A DNA stretch of 64,000 nt from Armigeres subalbatus (GCF_024139115.2 NC_085141.1:244271047-244335046), one strand, 5' to 3'. Counted from the first letter of the stretch, positions 33,060 to 44,622 are shown. The notes: generated by a model from the sequence alone, not told the origin. Translations and numbers: made by a program.

Positions 33060-34500
33060 TATTCTAAATTTTCAAGAATAATTATTCTGGAGTTGCAAGG
33101 GAAATCCTTCGGAATATTGACAAGCCATTTTTTTCCGAAATTCTGTGGAAGATTTCCGAAAAATATTCGGTAGAAATTTTGAAGAACTAGAAGAATCCGT
33201 AGAAGGATCCGAAATGCATATTTACGATGAAAATTCCATTAAACATCAAATTCCGAAGAATTTTCAGTATAAACTAGAAAATAAAATCCAGCTTACTCTT
33301 TTACGGAATCTCTAAAGATTTTTTTCAAAATCCTGGGCAACTTCAATGAATCTTCAAAGGAAATTCTTCTAAATTACCAATGGATTTTTTTTCGTTTTCC
33401 AAAAGAAATTCTTAGACATTTTCAGCAGTTTTTTTTTCCAAAAGAAATTATTCGGAATATGCCAAAATATTTCCGATGGAAATTCCTAAGATTTTCCAGT
33501 AGAAAATCGAAAAAAGTTCATCTGAAACACCAACAATGAATTTCCCGAGGAAATTCCGATGTTTTTACAAGTGAAAATAACGAGAAAATTGTAATATTGA
33601 AGGAATTCCTTAAAAAATTAAATCAAAATTTTAAAGGTTTTCTGATGTGAAAATTCCTTAAAATTTCTAAATCATTTCCTGTGCATCTTTGCATGGTAAA
33701 GATTTAAAGCAATGTTTAGCTGAACCTACAAAGAAATGAAAATGACTTCCCGAAGAAGAATGAATTCCCGATGAAATCTTGAAAGAATTTATGGTACAAA
33801 TTAAAAAAACAAGAACCTTGAGAATTCTAAAGATTTTTTTTTTGAAAATCCGAAGAATTTTTTGAAGATGATCCATAGACTCTTCCGTGGAAATTCTAAA
33901 TAATGCCTCGAATGAAAAAATACTTGGAAAATTTTAAAAAATGTGATAGAATTCACAAAAAGCGTAAAAAAGTATTCCGAAAAATTTTCATTTCAAAATT
34001 CCAAATTTGAAAAAAAAATCCAAAAACAAAAAAAAAACGGGACTATAAAAGTGTTTCATGTGGCATTGGCTGTTTAATATCTCTTGGAAATTCAGAAGAT
34101 TTTTTCTTGAAAAATTTAGAAGTCTTCTTCTTCTATGGCTCTATATTCCAACTGGAAGTTGGTCTGCTTTTCAACTTAGTATATTCTATTAGCATTTCCT
34201 CAGTTATAAATTGAAAGCTTTTATATGCCATCCATTGCACGATTATATATCTTGTGTAGCAAGTACGATGGATACACTATACCTAGGGTGTCGAGAATGT
34301 TTCCCTCCCAAAAACATCTCACCTTTGCTCTCAAGGCTAACTGGAGCCTGAATATTTTGAAGTGCACTCCTTAATGTTCGAAAAACTTCTTTTGGAAATG
34401 AGGAAGAATTTCTGGTGAAGGTTCGGAAGAACTTGTCGAAGAAATTCATTAGAATGTAAAAAAAATATGAAAAAAAGAACATTTTTTTCAACCGAAAATT
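33060..34500. repeat. Degenerate GAAATTCC/AGAATTTTC repeat tract
   Basis: Over about 1.4 kb, words such as GGAAATTC, CCGAAGAATTTT and AAATTCCG recur every 20-40 bases on both strands with much variation. It looks like a very diverged short-period satellite. Open frames here are low-complexity and not genes. Confidence 0.65.
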
Positions 34501-35084
34501 ATATGTATTTCCCACGGGACTGTTTTGAATTTTCAGACAGAATTCACATGGAATTTTTTTTCGGAATTTACACTGAAGATGTTTTGTTTTTTTTTTCATT
34601 AACAATTTGTAGCAAAATTTCCAAGCAAAATTGTTCAGAGAGAATTGTTCTAAAATCATTCTGAATGCCAGCATTTTATCAGGATTATATAAAGTAATGT
34701 CAAAGTTTTTACAGAAAATTTCTTTACTGAATTTGTCCTGGATATCCACAAAAAATTCTTTTGAAGTTTTTTTCTTAAATTACTGTAAAAACATGAATAT
34801 TTTTAAAATTTGTAGCTGCAGTCCGCTGATGCAAAAGTGTCGGCGGCGTGATGCCAAAAACCATCTGCGGCGGTGGCGCGGCGTGTCGGATTTTTTTTTT
34901 ATATTTTTCCATTTTTTCTTACCAAATTTTTGTTGTGGAAATTGAGACTGAATCGCAACCTGTTTTTTCGTTTATTTTTTTATGGAAAAAGGATCTAAGG
35001 CTAAGATGGTCAAATAGCGCAGATATACATCGGCGCTACGACCGACGCTGCGTTACCGGTTTTTCTCGATGCACACCTGCGTCT

Positions 35085-35280
35085 TTTTAACGCTGAGTTG
35101 AAAAGACGCTACTTGGGCATCGGCCCGAAGATGCGCTTTGCATTCAATGATTAAATAATAAAATTTTAATGATTTGTATCTTTTAGTTGAAGTTGTAAAA
35201 ACGATACTTGGGCATCGGCCCTAAGATTCGTTTTGCGTTTGATTAAATCATTATATTTTAATGATTTGTATTTTTACACC
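35085..35280 (+). repeat. Two-copy tandem repeat of about 95 bp
   Basis: CGCTACTTGGGCATCGGCCC and CGATACTTGGGCATCGGCCC start two adjacent units that share GCGTTT/GCATTC, GATTAAAT and TTTTAATGATTTGTAT. It stands near the right end of the 4.9 kb TIR element. Confidence 0.8.
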
Positions 35281-35587
35281 GCTATTGTTATTCACCAAAA
35301 GTTTTTTGTGTAAAAAAAAACCACGTGGTTCGAGAGCAACACCCCCTCCCCATGTGGCTTATCGTGGTCATTTTCCCACCCACCCCCCTCCCCCCCTTTT
35401 TGACCACGTGGTTTCTGGACGGCCCCTTGGCTACTGACGTCGGAGTGATGGGAGACTGCTCGGGGAAAACGCGTTTGCTCGCGTCGGTAGTCGTGTTAAG
35501 AAAGAGGCAGAATCATGGCATGCTGTGTGCTGGGTGGCGAAACCGTAGAGGCGAATATTGCCTAGCGGTGGGTGGCTTGGTAGGTGG

Positions 35588-36000
35588 CCATTCCAAGCCA
35601 CAAACCGATGCAATCTTATCAAAAACATTTCCGACGTTCTTTTAGAACACCTTGTGACTTTCCAAGTCACAAACCGATGCTATCTTGTCCACAACATTTC
35701 CAGTTTTCTTCCAGAACACCTTGTAGCAACTTGAGCCACAAACCGATGCCAAACATATTTACGAATTATATTTTTTTTTAAAGTAACCATATAGCTGTTC
35801 CGGTGTTCTCTCAGAACACCTTGTGACACACCAAGTCACAAGCCGATGTCATTTTGTCATTCCGGTGTCCTTTCAGGACACTTGTGGCATTCCAAGCCAA
35901 AACCGATGCAATCTTATCAAAAAAACATTTCCGATGTTCTTTCAGAAAAACACCATGTGGTAATTAAGGTCACAAACCGATGGCAAGCACATTCTAGATA
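35588..36000 (+). repeat. Minisatellite array, units of about 60-75 bp
   Basis: CACAAACCGATG (or near variants) recurs about six to seven times, each followed by CATTTCC and then a CAGAACACCTTGTG-like block. Units differ by substitutions and short indels. The array lies between the two 190 bp direct repeats. Confidence 0.85.
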
Positions 36001-36960
36001 GAATATGAAATATTATCACGACCATTTATCTTTTCTGGTGTTACATATTTCACGTGGTCTTTCATTCACATTTCAATTCGTTCATTTTTTTTTACCCGTA
36101 TGACTGCATAGTAATTTCGAGGGTCCTGAACATGCAAATTCTAGAATTTACCTGGTAGGATCGCCAATGTGAGGTTCTGATTCTCGCTGCAATTCGGCTG
36201 GTCGGTCTTCCGTTGGCTACTGACGTCGGAGTGATGGGAGACTGTTCGGGGAAAACGCGTGTGCTCGCGCCGGTAGTCGTGTTAAGAAAGAGGCAGAATC
36301 ATGGCATGCTGTGTGCTGGGTGGCGAAACCGTAGAGGCGAATATTGCCTAGCGGTGGGTGGCTTGGTAGGTGGTCGTTATGCTACTTATGCAATGGCACC
36401 ACTTACATCTCTATTATTAGGGTATTCATATTCCACAGATATCTATATCACACATTTGGCATGAAGGTTTGATTGTAAAATTGATGAGTTTTAATTCTCC
36501 TCTGTACATTATTAAACTGATCCAAAATTATTTATATGCAGATAAACTATCAGAATTCTAAATCTGATTACCTGTAAGGTGGTGTTTGAAAATGATTCTG
36601 AAGTTGCCTCCGTGGTATAGTACCAATGAACTTCATAGAATTTCTAATATTGAGCAATTGCAACAAATGTCCAACAAAATTATTTCCAATTTTAGACAAA
36701 AATCGTTGCAATCTTCTATTGCAACGATAAGCTCCTTGTACCCTTAGTATAAAATAGGTTAAGTTTAGTTTAAGTTGAAAACATTGTAATTCCTACATGG
36801 TACAATTCACCCAGAGGAAAAATCCTAACTGCCAGAGGCAAATGTATTAATAATAACTAAAAATATCACATAGCAAATAAAAAAAAGCAAATAGCAAATA
36901 AAAAATAGTTAAAAATTAGTTAATATTAATATTAGTTAGATGATAGTTGATTAGTTAAAA

Positions 36961-39460
36961 AAGAGAGAATCATAACCAGGACGTTGGGCAAAAAGATTCA
37001 TGCTTCTATTGTGTGCTGTGCATGGTGACATGATGATAAAATCAAAGCATAGTATAAAATACATCAGACTTTAGTGAGCTGTTCATTCGTGCGAATGCTA
37101 ATGTCGGAAGAAAGAATAGCGAAACCAGTGTTGATCATAGAATCGATTAGAGGCACTGGCGGAGTTAAGCTGGGGCACGTGACCCACCAAATCGAATATT
37201 TCACTGAAAATTAATTATACACCAAAATTCTATTGAGAAAAAAAACTGATTTCCGCCAATTTTCATAGGCCGGCAACTTACAAACATGCTGGCTGAGTTT
37301 GGTGGAAACGAACCTCAGGATAGGGATACAGTTTTAATACCATGTACCATGCACTGAAAATCGTAACCTGAAATCTAGGTGTTACTAATATTGATATTCT
37401 TCTTAGATGTCGAATATAAATCAAGAACACATTTGCTTTTTTTTTTCATTTTTATTTCCTCATGATTTCATTTACATATAAATAATAAAAATCAATAGTT
37501 CTTCATTCTTTTGTTATAAACAACCGAAAATACAGTTTTAATAATAATTTGAATCACTAGTTGTTCAAAGTTCTGTTCTCTTCCCTATGCTTCTTGTGTT
37601 TTAGTTTTCTCTGTTAGCAAGACTATTTCGCGACGTTTTCACGCTCACTTTGTTCTCTGTTTCCACCTTTTAATTGATTCTTCTAATCATTGTTGTTTTA
37701 CTTTGTGTGTGATTTCCATATTGTTATACTTATGGCTTGCTATCCATTGCAGCGATTAGTGATTCCCGTTTCCTCCTGTTGTTTTATTTTTTGTTCTTAT
37801 AAAGTCAGTTTAGGTATCTCCTATCGATTGATTTCTCAACGCGCTACGGAGTCGGCTTTCTACGTTTTTTTTTCTCTGATTTATATTTTATACCATTCAA
37901 GTCATTTGAGTTCTATGGATTTTGCATTGGTTATTTAAACACTACGGATCTTATCTATGGGTTGGGTTTCCTGTATGTACAAACATTTATATCTTTTCCG
38001 TTCGTCTCGCTCTCTTGTTTTGCTATGGTTCTGGACTAGTACATTCGATTTATGGAGCTGCTTTTAGGTTGTTCAATTGTTTCGATTACCTAAATACTCA
38101 ATGTTTGATTCAGTGCTGGTTTTACGGATTCGTTTGCCTTTCTGCTGTTAGTAAAGCAAGGGTCAACCAGGAATTGTAAGTTTTTGTTATACTTCAGACA
38201 GATTTGTGTATACTTCCGTACAACTCTAAACAGTTTCTCATTGTCCTTCTCTAAACATTTATAATTGTTTTACCTTTACGTGTTTTTTTTTTCGTTTTCA
38301 TTAGTTAATATTCTTTATGAGTTTACTTCATGTGTAGACTTATAAGAAATGGTTTTATTTTGTGGTATGAAAAATACATTCTAGCTTTCTCTACCAGTAG
38401 GGTTTTGTTCAAAGACAATTGATTCAAACCATTGCATTGATATACTTTTTGTAATGGCTATTTGTCCATACTAACTGGCGAGATGTTTAGAAAAAAAGTT
38501 TTTTTTTTCTGGGCAACAGTTTTTATGGACTGGCTCGTTAATGTGAATATACAACAAAGCCACAATTCAGCATTTTGGGTTCTTCTCAAAGAGCACAAAC
38601 TAAGATAGATTTTGCTGAAACATTGCTACATCATATGGCTAAAGCAGTTGTGATTATTTTTTATTATAATCACAAGATCAGTTGCATATTCACCTTAACA
38701 GGAACTAAACATTTTTCAATACGTACACAACGTGAAAGCTTTGAACAGTTAGATGATTTTCATCCCATCTTTCCGTGGTTGGGGGGAAACAGTGTAAATA
38801 TAGATTTGAGTTCTGTACAGAGTGATCCAGGGACAAGGATTTTAATTAACACCTTGCGTTCACGATTTGATATCTGATTTATGCACATACAATCATTATA
38901 AAATATATCAATACCTTCATATTGCACAAAAAATAATCACATTTTATTCATCATCTGCTTCTTTCTAGTACATACGAGTTTTACCATTTTATGCATACGT
39001 TCGATACTATACGCCCATTGTCAATTTCTTTAGGTTTAATTATTGCTTGTTCGCAAAAAATGTGTGTTACATTTGTAATGCTGATTCATTGTTTCGATAT
39101 TTTTTAACGGGTAGACATGGTGTGTGAGTGATCCTTGTATTGCATGTTTTTGGTATTCTGTTCTATATGGTTTGATCATATTGATGGCGATGTGGAACTG
39201 ATTCAAATCACATTGAGGTGAAAATTTAAAATTGTTTTGTGTTTTGTTTTCCAATATGATAGTGATTTCGACTTTAATTTGCGCTTCTAGGTTCGATCAA
39301 TAGGTGTTTGTGCTCATTTTGCCTTACCTGTGGAATTTTCAATAATTATCTATTATGCAAGGATATGACAAAAACCATGAGAATAATGTCAATATTATAA
39401 ATATAACAATACAGAATATGTATGTATTCTTATGACGAGGAACCAAACAGCTCAGTAGTG
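36961..39460. other. AT/T-rich DNA without recognised genes
   Basis: The plus strand is strongly T-rich from about 37440 to 39300. Open frames are hydrophobic because of TTT codons and lack homology. The stretch has the look of an antisense 3' UTR or intron but no splice-linked exon was found. Apart from homopolymers I see nothing defined. Confidence 0.5.
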
Positions 39461-39690
39461 TTCAATGTTCTTTCAAGTGACCTTTGTGAAGACACAGAGG
39501 TGAACACGGTCTTTAGATTGCTGGCGCTGTTATTTTTTTTTTCACTCGCGATTTTTTCGAATGTTCAATCGCGGATTCTTAATGGATAGTTACATAATCA
39601 TCACTGCGAATCCAGACCCAGCGATGCCCACCCTTTAACAAATGTTCTTTCCTGTGATCTTTGTGAAGACACAGAGGTGAACACGGATAG
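39461..39690 (+). repeat. Direct repeat around CTTTGTGAAGACACAGAGGT
   Basis: ATGTTCTTTC, then CTTTGTGAAGACACAGAGGT GAACACGG, occurs at about 39467-39510 and again at about 39642-39687, some 175 bp apart. The second copy runs into the block that is shared with the piggyBac-type element. Confidence 0.8.
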
Positions 39691-39716
39691 CAAAGAGCAT
39701 TGACTAAAATAAAAAC

Positions 39717-39860
39717 TACCCCTAAGGAAATAGAATTTTTTAATAAAAAATAGGGATAATGAAATCAGGGTATAAGCAATAAATAAATATAAAACTTTCA
39801 TAAATAATACAAAATTTCCATTAACAATAAAGAATTTTCCTCGAAACGAAAATGTATTAC
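39717..39860 (-). repeat. Block shared with the piggyBac-type MITE interior
   Basis: On the minus strand, TGGAAATTTTGTATTATTT, ATATTTATTTATTGCTTATA and ACCCTGATTTCATTATC align with 32020-32170 (GGAAATTTTGCATTATTTG, ATACCCTGATTTC). The TTAA ends were not found around it, so it is a fragment. Confidence 0.65.
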
Positions 39861-40393
39861 CATTGGTGTGCATTGCTGGGTATGTATTCGAAGTGAGAGC
39901 TACATATTTATATTAAGAATCCGCAATTGAATATTTGAAATAATTGCGCGCGAATATCATTGAATTACCACATTTTTAGAAACTTGATCTAGTTCACCAT
40001 TTGTATCAGTCACTCTGGTAGTGAAACAAAGAAAAAAAACAATGTTTATGCATTTTGCGATCTTCCCGATCGTGCAGAGGTGCCAAGTGACAACACGATC
40101 AATCGCGCAATTGCTAATCGAAGCAAAATATACATTTATCATTCTGTTTTTCGACTATTTCAAACTCAATTTCGTAAAGGGTTTCGTAATGGCACGTAAA
40201 TGAGTTATACAGTAATATCCTGATATCACCCCCCTGGTGAATTTTGGGGTGATAAAATAAGAAATGTTACAAAATATGCAATGGGAAGGCAATAATTTCT
40301 TAATTTCTTATCAAAAAAGCAAAAAGGATTTTTTGCGTGACAAAATTGGGTCGGAAACGTGATAAAATCGGGACGTGACAAAATCGGGTCGAT
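39861..40393. other. AT-rich DNA with ATAAAATCGG repeats next to an RTE insertion
   Basis: No gene is seen. At 40360-40409 GATAAAATCGGGA, GACAAAATCGGGT and GATAAAATCGGC follow each other, three imperfect copies of a short unit into which the RTE element inserted. Confidence 0.6.
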
Positions 40394-40409
40394 AACGCGA
40401 TAAAATCGG

Positions 40410-43400
40410 CACGGCAAATGCTGGGTAAAGCGTACCATTGGTACTTCGCGTACCTGAAGGAATAAAATAGACCCCATCTCGCGGTCCTTAGCCTCTTACC
40501 CAGCAACTCCTATCCCTACCTCCCCGCGGTGCTGGCCGGGATACGAGCAACCTTAGGGAAGATCGGGTAACCAACCCCGGTGGGAACTATGGTCGTATGC
40601 TGACAGGGAAGGGGGTTTGCTCCTCCGGAGGTGCAAATCTTATTGAGCGTCTGTTCTCCATGTCAGGATCGGCTCACAACAGCGTCTGTTCTCCATGTTA
40701 GGGGCGGCTGATCATCGTCCGAGTGCCAGCGAGGGACTCTAAGTGAAACTGTGCACCATGGTCCACCGGGAATAAGGAGGAATGGTCCTCCGGAAATTTA
40801 GGGGGTTTGGTGTCAGGCCCTGCAAGCCAGCCTTTAAAAAATCATAAGCAACGAACAATCAACAAGAGAGTACGGACCGGAACCATCGGCGAAGACCATT
40901 GCGACGAAAAGGGACTAGCGATTGGAAACTCGGTTCGTGGAACTGCAAATCTCTCAACTTCATCGGGAGCACACGCATACTCGCCGATGTGCTCAAGGAC
41001 CGTGGATTCGGCATCGTAGCGCTGCAGGAGGTTTGTTGGAAGGGATCAATGGTGCGAACGTTCAGAGGTAATCATACCATCTACCAGAGCTGCGGCAACA
41101 CACACGAGCTGGGAACAGCTTTCATAGTGACGGGCGATATGCAAAGGCGCGTGATCGGGTGGTGGCCGATCAATGAAAGAATGTGCAGGTTGAGGATCAA
41201 AGGCCGGTTCTTCAACTTCAGCATAATCAACGTCCATAGCCCACACTCCGGAAGCACTGATGATGATAAGGACGCATTCTACGCGCAGCTGGAACGTGAG
41301 TACGACAGCTGCCCAAGCCACGACGTCAAAATCATCATAGGAGATTTGAACGCTCAGGTTGGCCAAGAGGAGGAGTTTAGACCGACTATTGGAAAGTTCA
41401 GCGCTCACCGGCTGACGAACGAAAACGGCCTACGACTAATTGATTTCGCCGCCTCCAAGAATATGGCCATTCGTAGCACCTACTTCCAACACAGCCTCCC
41501 GTATCGGTACACCTGGAGATCACCACTGCAGACAGAATCACAAATCGACCACGTTCTGATTGATGGACGGCACTTCTCGGACATTATCGACGTCAGGACA
41601 TATCGTGGCGCTAACATCGACTCTGACCACTATCTGGTGATGGTTAAACTGCGCCCAAAACTATTCGTCATCAACAATGTTCGGTACCGACGACCGCCGC
41701 GGTACGACCCAGAGCGACTGAAGCAACCTGATGTCGCCACTGCATACGCGCAGCATCTCGAGGCAGCGTTGCCGGAAGAGGGTGAGCTCGATGGGGCCCC
41801 TCTTGAGGACTGCTGGAGTACAGTCAAAGCAGCCATTAACGACGCAGCGGAGAACAACGTCGGGTATATGGGTCGAAGTCGACGGAACGATTGGTTCGAC
41901 GAAGAGTGCAGACAGATTCTGGAGGAGAAGGACGCAGCGCGGGCGGTCGCGCTGCAGCAAGGTACCCGGCAGAACGTGGAACGTTATAGACAGAAGCGGA
42001 GACAGCAGACCCGCCTTTTTCAGGAGAAGAAACGCCGCCTGGAAGAAGCGGAGTGCGAGGAGATGGAACAGCTGTGCCGTTCTCAAGATACACGCAAGTT
42101 CTATCAGAAGCTCAACGCTTCCCGTAAAGGCTTCGTGCCGCGAGCCGAAATGTGCCGGGATAAGGATGGGAGCATCTTGACGGACGAACGTGTGGTGATC
42201 GAAAGGAAGCAGCACTACGAGGAACATCTGAATGGCGCTGAGAGCACAGGCAGTGAAAGTCAAGACAGCGGAGGAGATGACTACGTCAGTTCAGCGGACG
42301 ATGGAAGCCAACCAGCCCCCACCTTGAGGGAAGTTAAGGATGCCATTCAACAGCTAAAGACCAATAAAGCAGCTGGTAAGGATGGTATCGGAGCTGAGCT
42401 CATCAAGATGGGCCCGGAAAAGCTGGCCACTTGCCTGCACAAACTGATAGTCAGAATCTGGGAAACCGAACAGCTACCGGAGGAGTGGAAGGAAGGGGTT
42501 ATATGCCCCATCTACAAGAAAGGCGACAAACTGGAGTGTGAGAACTTTCGAGCGATCACCATCCTTAATGCCGCCTACAAAGTGATATCCCAGATCATCT
42601 TCCGTCGTCTGTCACCATTAGTGAACGAGTTCGTGGGAAGTTATCAAGCCGGCTTCGCTGACGGCCGCTCGACAACGGACCAGATCTTTACTGTACGACA
42701 AATCCTTCAAAAATGCCGTGAATACCAGGTCCCAACGCACCATCTGTTCGTTGATTCCAAGGCGGCATACGACAGTATAGACCGCGTAGAGCTATGGAAA
42801 ATTATGGAAGCTTACCAGACTGATCAAAGCAACGGTGGATGGTGTGCAAAACTGTGTGAAGATTTCGGGCGAACACTCCAGTTCGTTCGAATCGCGCCGG
42901 GGACTAAGACAAGGTGATGGACTTTCGTGCCTGTTGTTCAACATTGCGCTAGAAGGTGTCATGCGGAGAGCCGGGTGTAACAGCCGGGGTACGATTTTCA
43001 ACAGATCCAGTCAATTTATTTGCTTCGCGGATGACATGGACATTGTCGGCCGAACATTTGCAAAGGTGGCAGAACTGTACACCCGCCTGAAACGTGAAGC
43101 AACAAAAGTTGGACTGGTGGTGAATGCGTCAAAGACAAAGTACATGCTTGTGGGCGGAACCGAGCGCGACAGGGCCCGCCTGGGAAGCAGTGTTACGATA
43201 GACGGGGATACCTTCGAGGTGGTCGAGGAATTCGTCTACCTCGGATCCTTGCTAACGGCTGACAACAACGTAAGTCGTGAAATACGAAGGCGCATCATCT
43301 GTGGAAGTCGGGCCTACTACGGGCTCCAGAAGAAACTGCGGTCGAAAAAGATTCGCCACCGCACCAAATGTGTCATGTACAAGACGTTAATAAGACCGGT

Positions 43401-43852
43401 AGTCCTCTACGGACATGAAACATGGACAATGCTCGAGGAGGACTTGCAAGCACTCGGAGTATTCGAGAGACGGGTGCTTAGGGACCATCTTTGGCGGTGT
43501 GCAAGAAGACGGTGTGTGGCGGCGAAGAATGAACCATGAGCTCGCCCAACTCTACGGCGAACCCAGTATCCAGAAGGTAGCTAAAGCCGGAAGGGTACGA
43601 TGGGCAGGACATGTTGCAAGAATGCCGGACAGCAACCCTGCAAAGATGGTGTTCGCTTCCGATCCGGCAGGTACGAGACGGCGTGGAGCGCAGCGAGCGA
43701 GATGGGCAGACCAGGTGCAGAACGACTTGGCGAGCGTGGGGCGTATCCGAGGATGGAGAGATGCGGCCTCGAACCGTGCATTGTGGCGTCAAATTGTTGA
43801 TTCAGTGTCATCTGTTTAGATGTTAACTAATTAAATGAAATGAAATGAAATG
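40410..43852 (+). mobile_element. Full-length RTE-clade retrotransposon with 16 bp target duplication
   Basis: AACGCGATAAAATCGG occurs at 40394-40409 and again at 43853-43868, so the insertion is bounded exactly at 3443 bp. It has a leader of about 490 bp, one long ORF (endonuclease then RT) and a 3' tail of tandem ATGAA units (43832-43852), the hallmark of RTE elements. The ORF has two frame breaks. A second copy of the same family starts at 63372. Confidence 0.95.
40899..43816 (+). pseudogene. RTE ORF: endonuclease plus reverse transcriptase, two frame breaks
   Basis: Three frames (40899-42917, 42835-43539, 43415-43819) cover it. The endonuclease runs from KLGSWNCKSLNF through VALQEVCWKG, IIIGDLNAQVG and IDHVLIDG to DSDHYLV, with the expected catalytic Asp, Asn and His present. 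The RT shows LKTNKAAGKDGIGAEL, ICPIYKKGDKLECENFRAI, SYQAGFADGRSTTDQ, FVDSKAAYDS, then after the first break RRGLRQGDGLSCLLFN and FADDMDIVGR with the catalytic Asp pair. The C-terminus (GHVARMPDSNP, RRRGAQRARWADQ) follows the second break near 43478. The first break (near 42812-42830) follows a small deletion after LWKIM. All catalytic residues survive, so the copy died recently. Confidence 0.93.
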
Positions 43853-43918
43853 AACGCGATAAAATCGGGAGTAGCATTACCCCATGATCAAATGTATTAT
43901 GTTCCATTAGCATTAGTA

Positions 43919-44622
43919 GGGTGGCTCAAAAAACACTTTTTCAATTTTTTGATGGGCCGCCCTCTTATTCGATTCTATTTGATGCCCTGATGCTCTGGAC
44001 AAAATTTCAGCCAAATCGGTCAACGTTTGGGCAGTGCTAAACTCGTTGGATGTTTATATGGAAAAATGTATGCAGAAATATCCAAAAACAGTGATTTGAA
44101 GTTGGACGGCACAATTTACGATCAAGAACCATGATACTCATTCAGTTCTTATAAAATAAAATACAGAATGTTATGTTGAAAACCGCGAGAAGATTAGAGT
44201 TTATTACGCAAAGATATTAGCATTTTACTGGAGTGTTGAAGGGGTGAATTTATTTCTTTTCAAAGGTAAAAGAAACGAAATTTGCTCAAACCCCACTTCA
44301 GAGAAATGCTAATAACTTAGCCGGGCAAACTCGAATCTTCTCGTGGTTTTCTGCATAACATTCTGTATTAAATTCTCCAAGATCCGAATGAGTATCAAAG
44401 TTCTTCATCGTAAGTTGTGTAGTCCAGCTGCAATTTACTGTTTTTGGATGTTTCTGCATACATTTTTTCATATAAACTTGAAACGAGTTTAGCACCGCCC
44501 AAACGTTGACCGATTTGGCTGAAATTTTGTCCAGAGCATCAGGGCATCAAATAGAACCGAATAAGAGGGCGGCCCATCAAAAAAAATTAACAAAGTTTTT
44601 CCCATACTAATTTGAGCCACCC
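43919..44622. mobile_element. Foldback MITE of about 704 bp with 340 bp arms
   Basis: The ends GGGTGGCTCAAAAAA and, inverted, GGGTGGCTCAAATTAG, are flanked by TA (43917-43918, 44623-44624). Almost the whole element is an inverted repeat: GATGGGCCGCCCTCTTATTC, TGCTCTGGACAAAATTTCAG, CGGTCAACGTTTGGGC and ATGTATGCAGAAA all recur on the other arm. The arms meet near 44260-44290. No coding. A related end is at about 12152. Confidence 0.92.

Larger units (their letters stand above)
30533..35426. mobile_element. 4.9 kb TIR element without recognisable transposase
   Basis: The left end GGGGCCATCCAGAAACCATG TGGTCA and the inverted right end GGGGCCGTCCAGAAACCACG TGGTCA differ at two of 26 positions. 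The empty site CTTCCGTTGGCTACTG is preserved at 36210-36225, giving a target duplication of TT (with symmetrical GGGGCC ends) or TTGG. Each end is itself an approximately 110 bp palindromic unit with ATGTGGCTTATCGTGGTCAT in its centre. The 4.66 kb interior is AT-rich and holds a piggyBac-type MITE, degenerate GAAATTCC repeats and a tandem duplication. No ORF resembles a transposase. Confidence 0.8.
30502..36441. mobile_element. Element with 190 bp direct repeats and an internal satellite, itself interrupted
   Basis: It interrupts the Juan RT after EKAFD. A 190 bp sequence starting TCGCTGCAATTCGGCTGGTC occurs at 36184-36373 intact and at 30502-30532 plus 35427-35587 split by the 4.9 kb TIR element. 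Between the two repeats lies a tandem array at about 35588-36000. About 70 bp of other sequence follow the second repeat before Juan resumes. The layout recalls a small LTR-type (TRIM-like) element, but no primer-binding site or TG...CA ends were recognised, so the class is open. Confidence 0.65.
28030..36960 (+). mobile_element. Juan-like jockey retrotransposon, split by at least three insertions
   Basis: Pieces in consistent plus-strand order are the linker (28036-28130 and 28487-28646, with KFKNMKAPGDDGIF), the RT start (30106-30501: SSYRPISLLPLLSKLFEKII, QFGFRHGYSTTHQ, EKAFD), and the RT continuation (36442-36560: WHEGLIVKLMSFNSPLYIIK). The C-terminal tail (about 36624-36745: NELHRISNIEQLQQMSNKII to SSIATISSLYP and a stop) and an A-rich 3' UTR to about 36960 complete it. 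Between 36560 and 36620 the YADD core is deleted. Wording matches the Juan family of mosquitoes. The gaps are filled by elements at 28131-28486, 28647-30105 and about 30502-36441. Confidence 0.85.

Noticed and set aside
34243..34749. 168-codon open frame on the minus strand (MDIQDKFSKEIFCKNF...)
   Set aside because: It lies in the degenerate AT-rich repeat tract of the 4.9 kb element; it is Phe/Lys-rich from homopolymers and has no domain.
35325..36464. Repeated peptide frames (VLRKRQNHGMLCAGWRNRRG) as a gene family
   Set aside because: They fall within the two 190 bp direct repeats, stop soon after, and show no coding-type substitution pattern that I can see; they are part of a mobile element.
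37690..38180. Two consecutive open frames of 82-85 codons in T-rich DNA
   Set aside because: The peptides are Phe/Tyr/Leu-rich because of TTT and TAT words; no domain, no splice structure.
41661..42263. 200-codon open frame antisense to the RTE ORF
   Set aside because: It is the complement of a well-supported endonuclease/RT frame; strongly biased codons in one strand often leave the other open.
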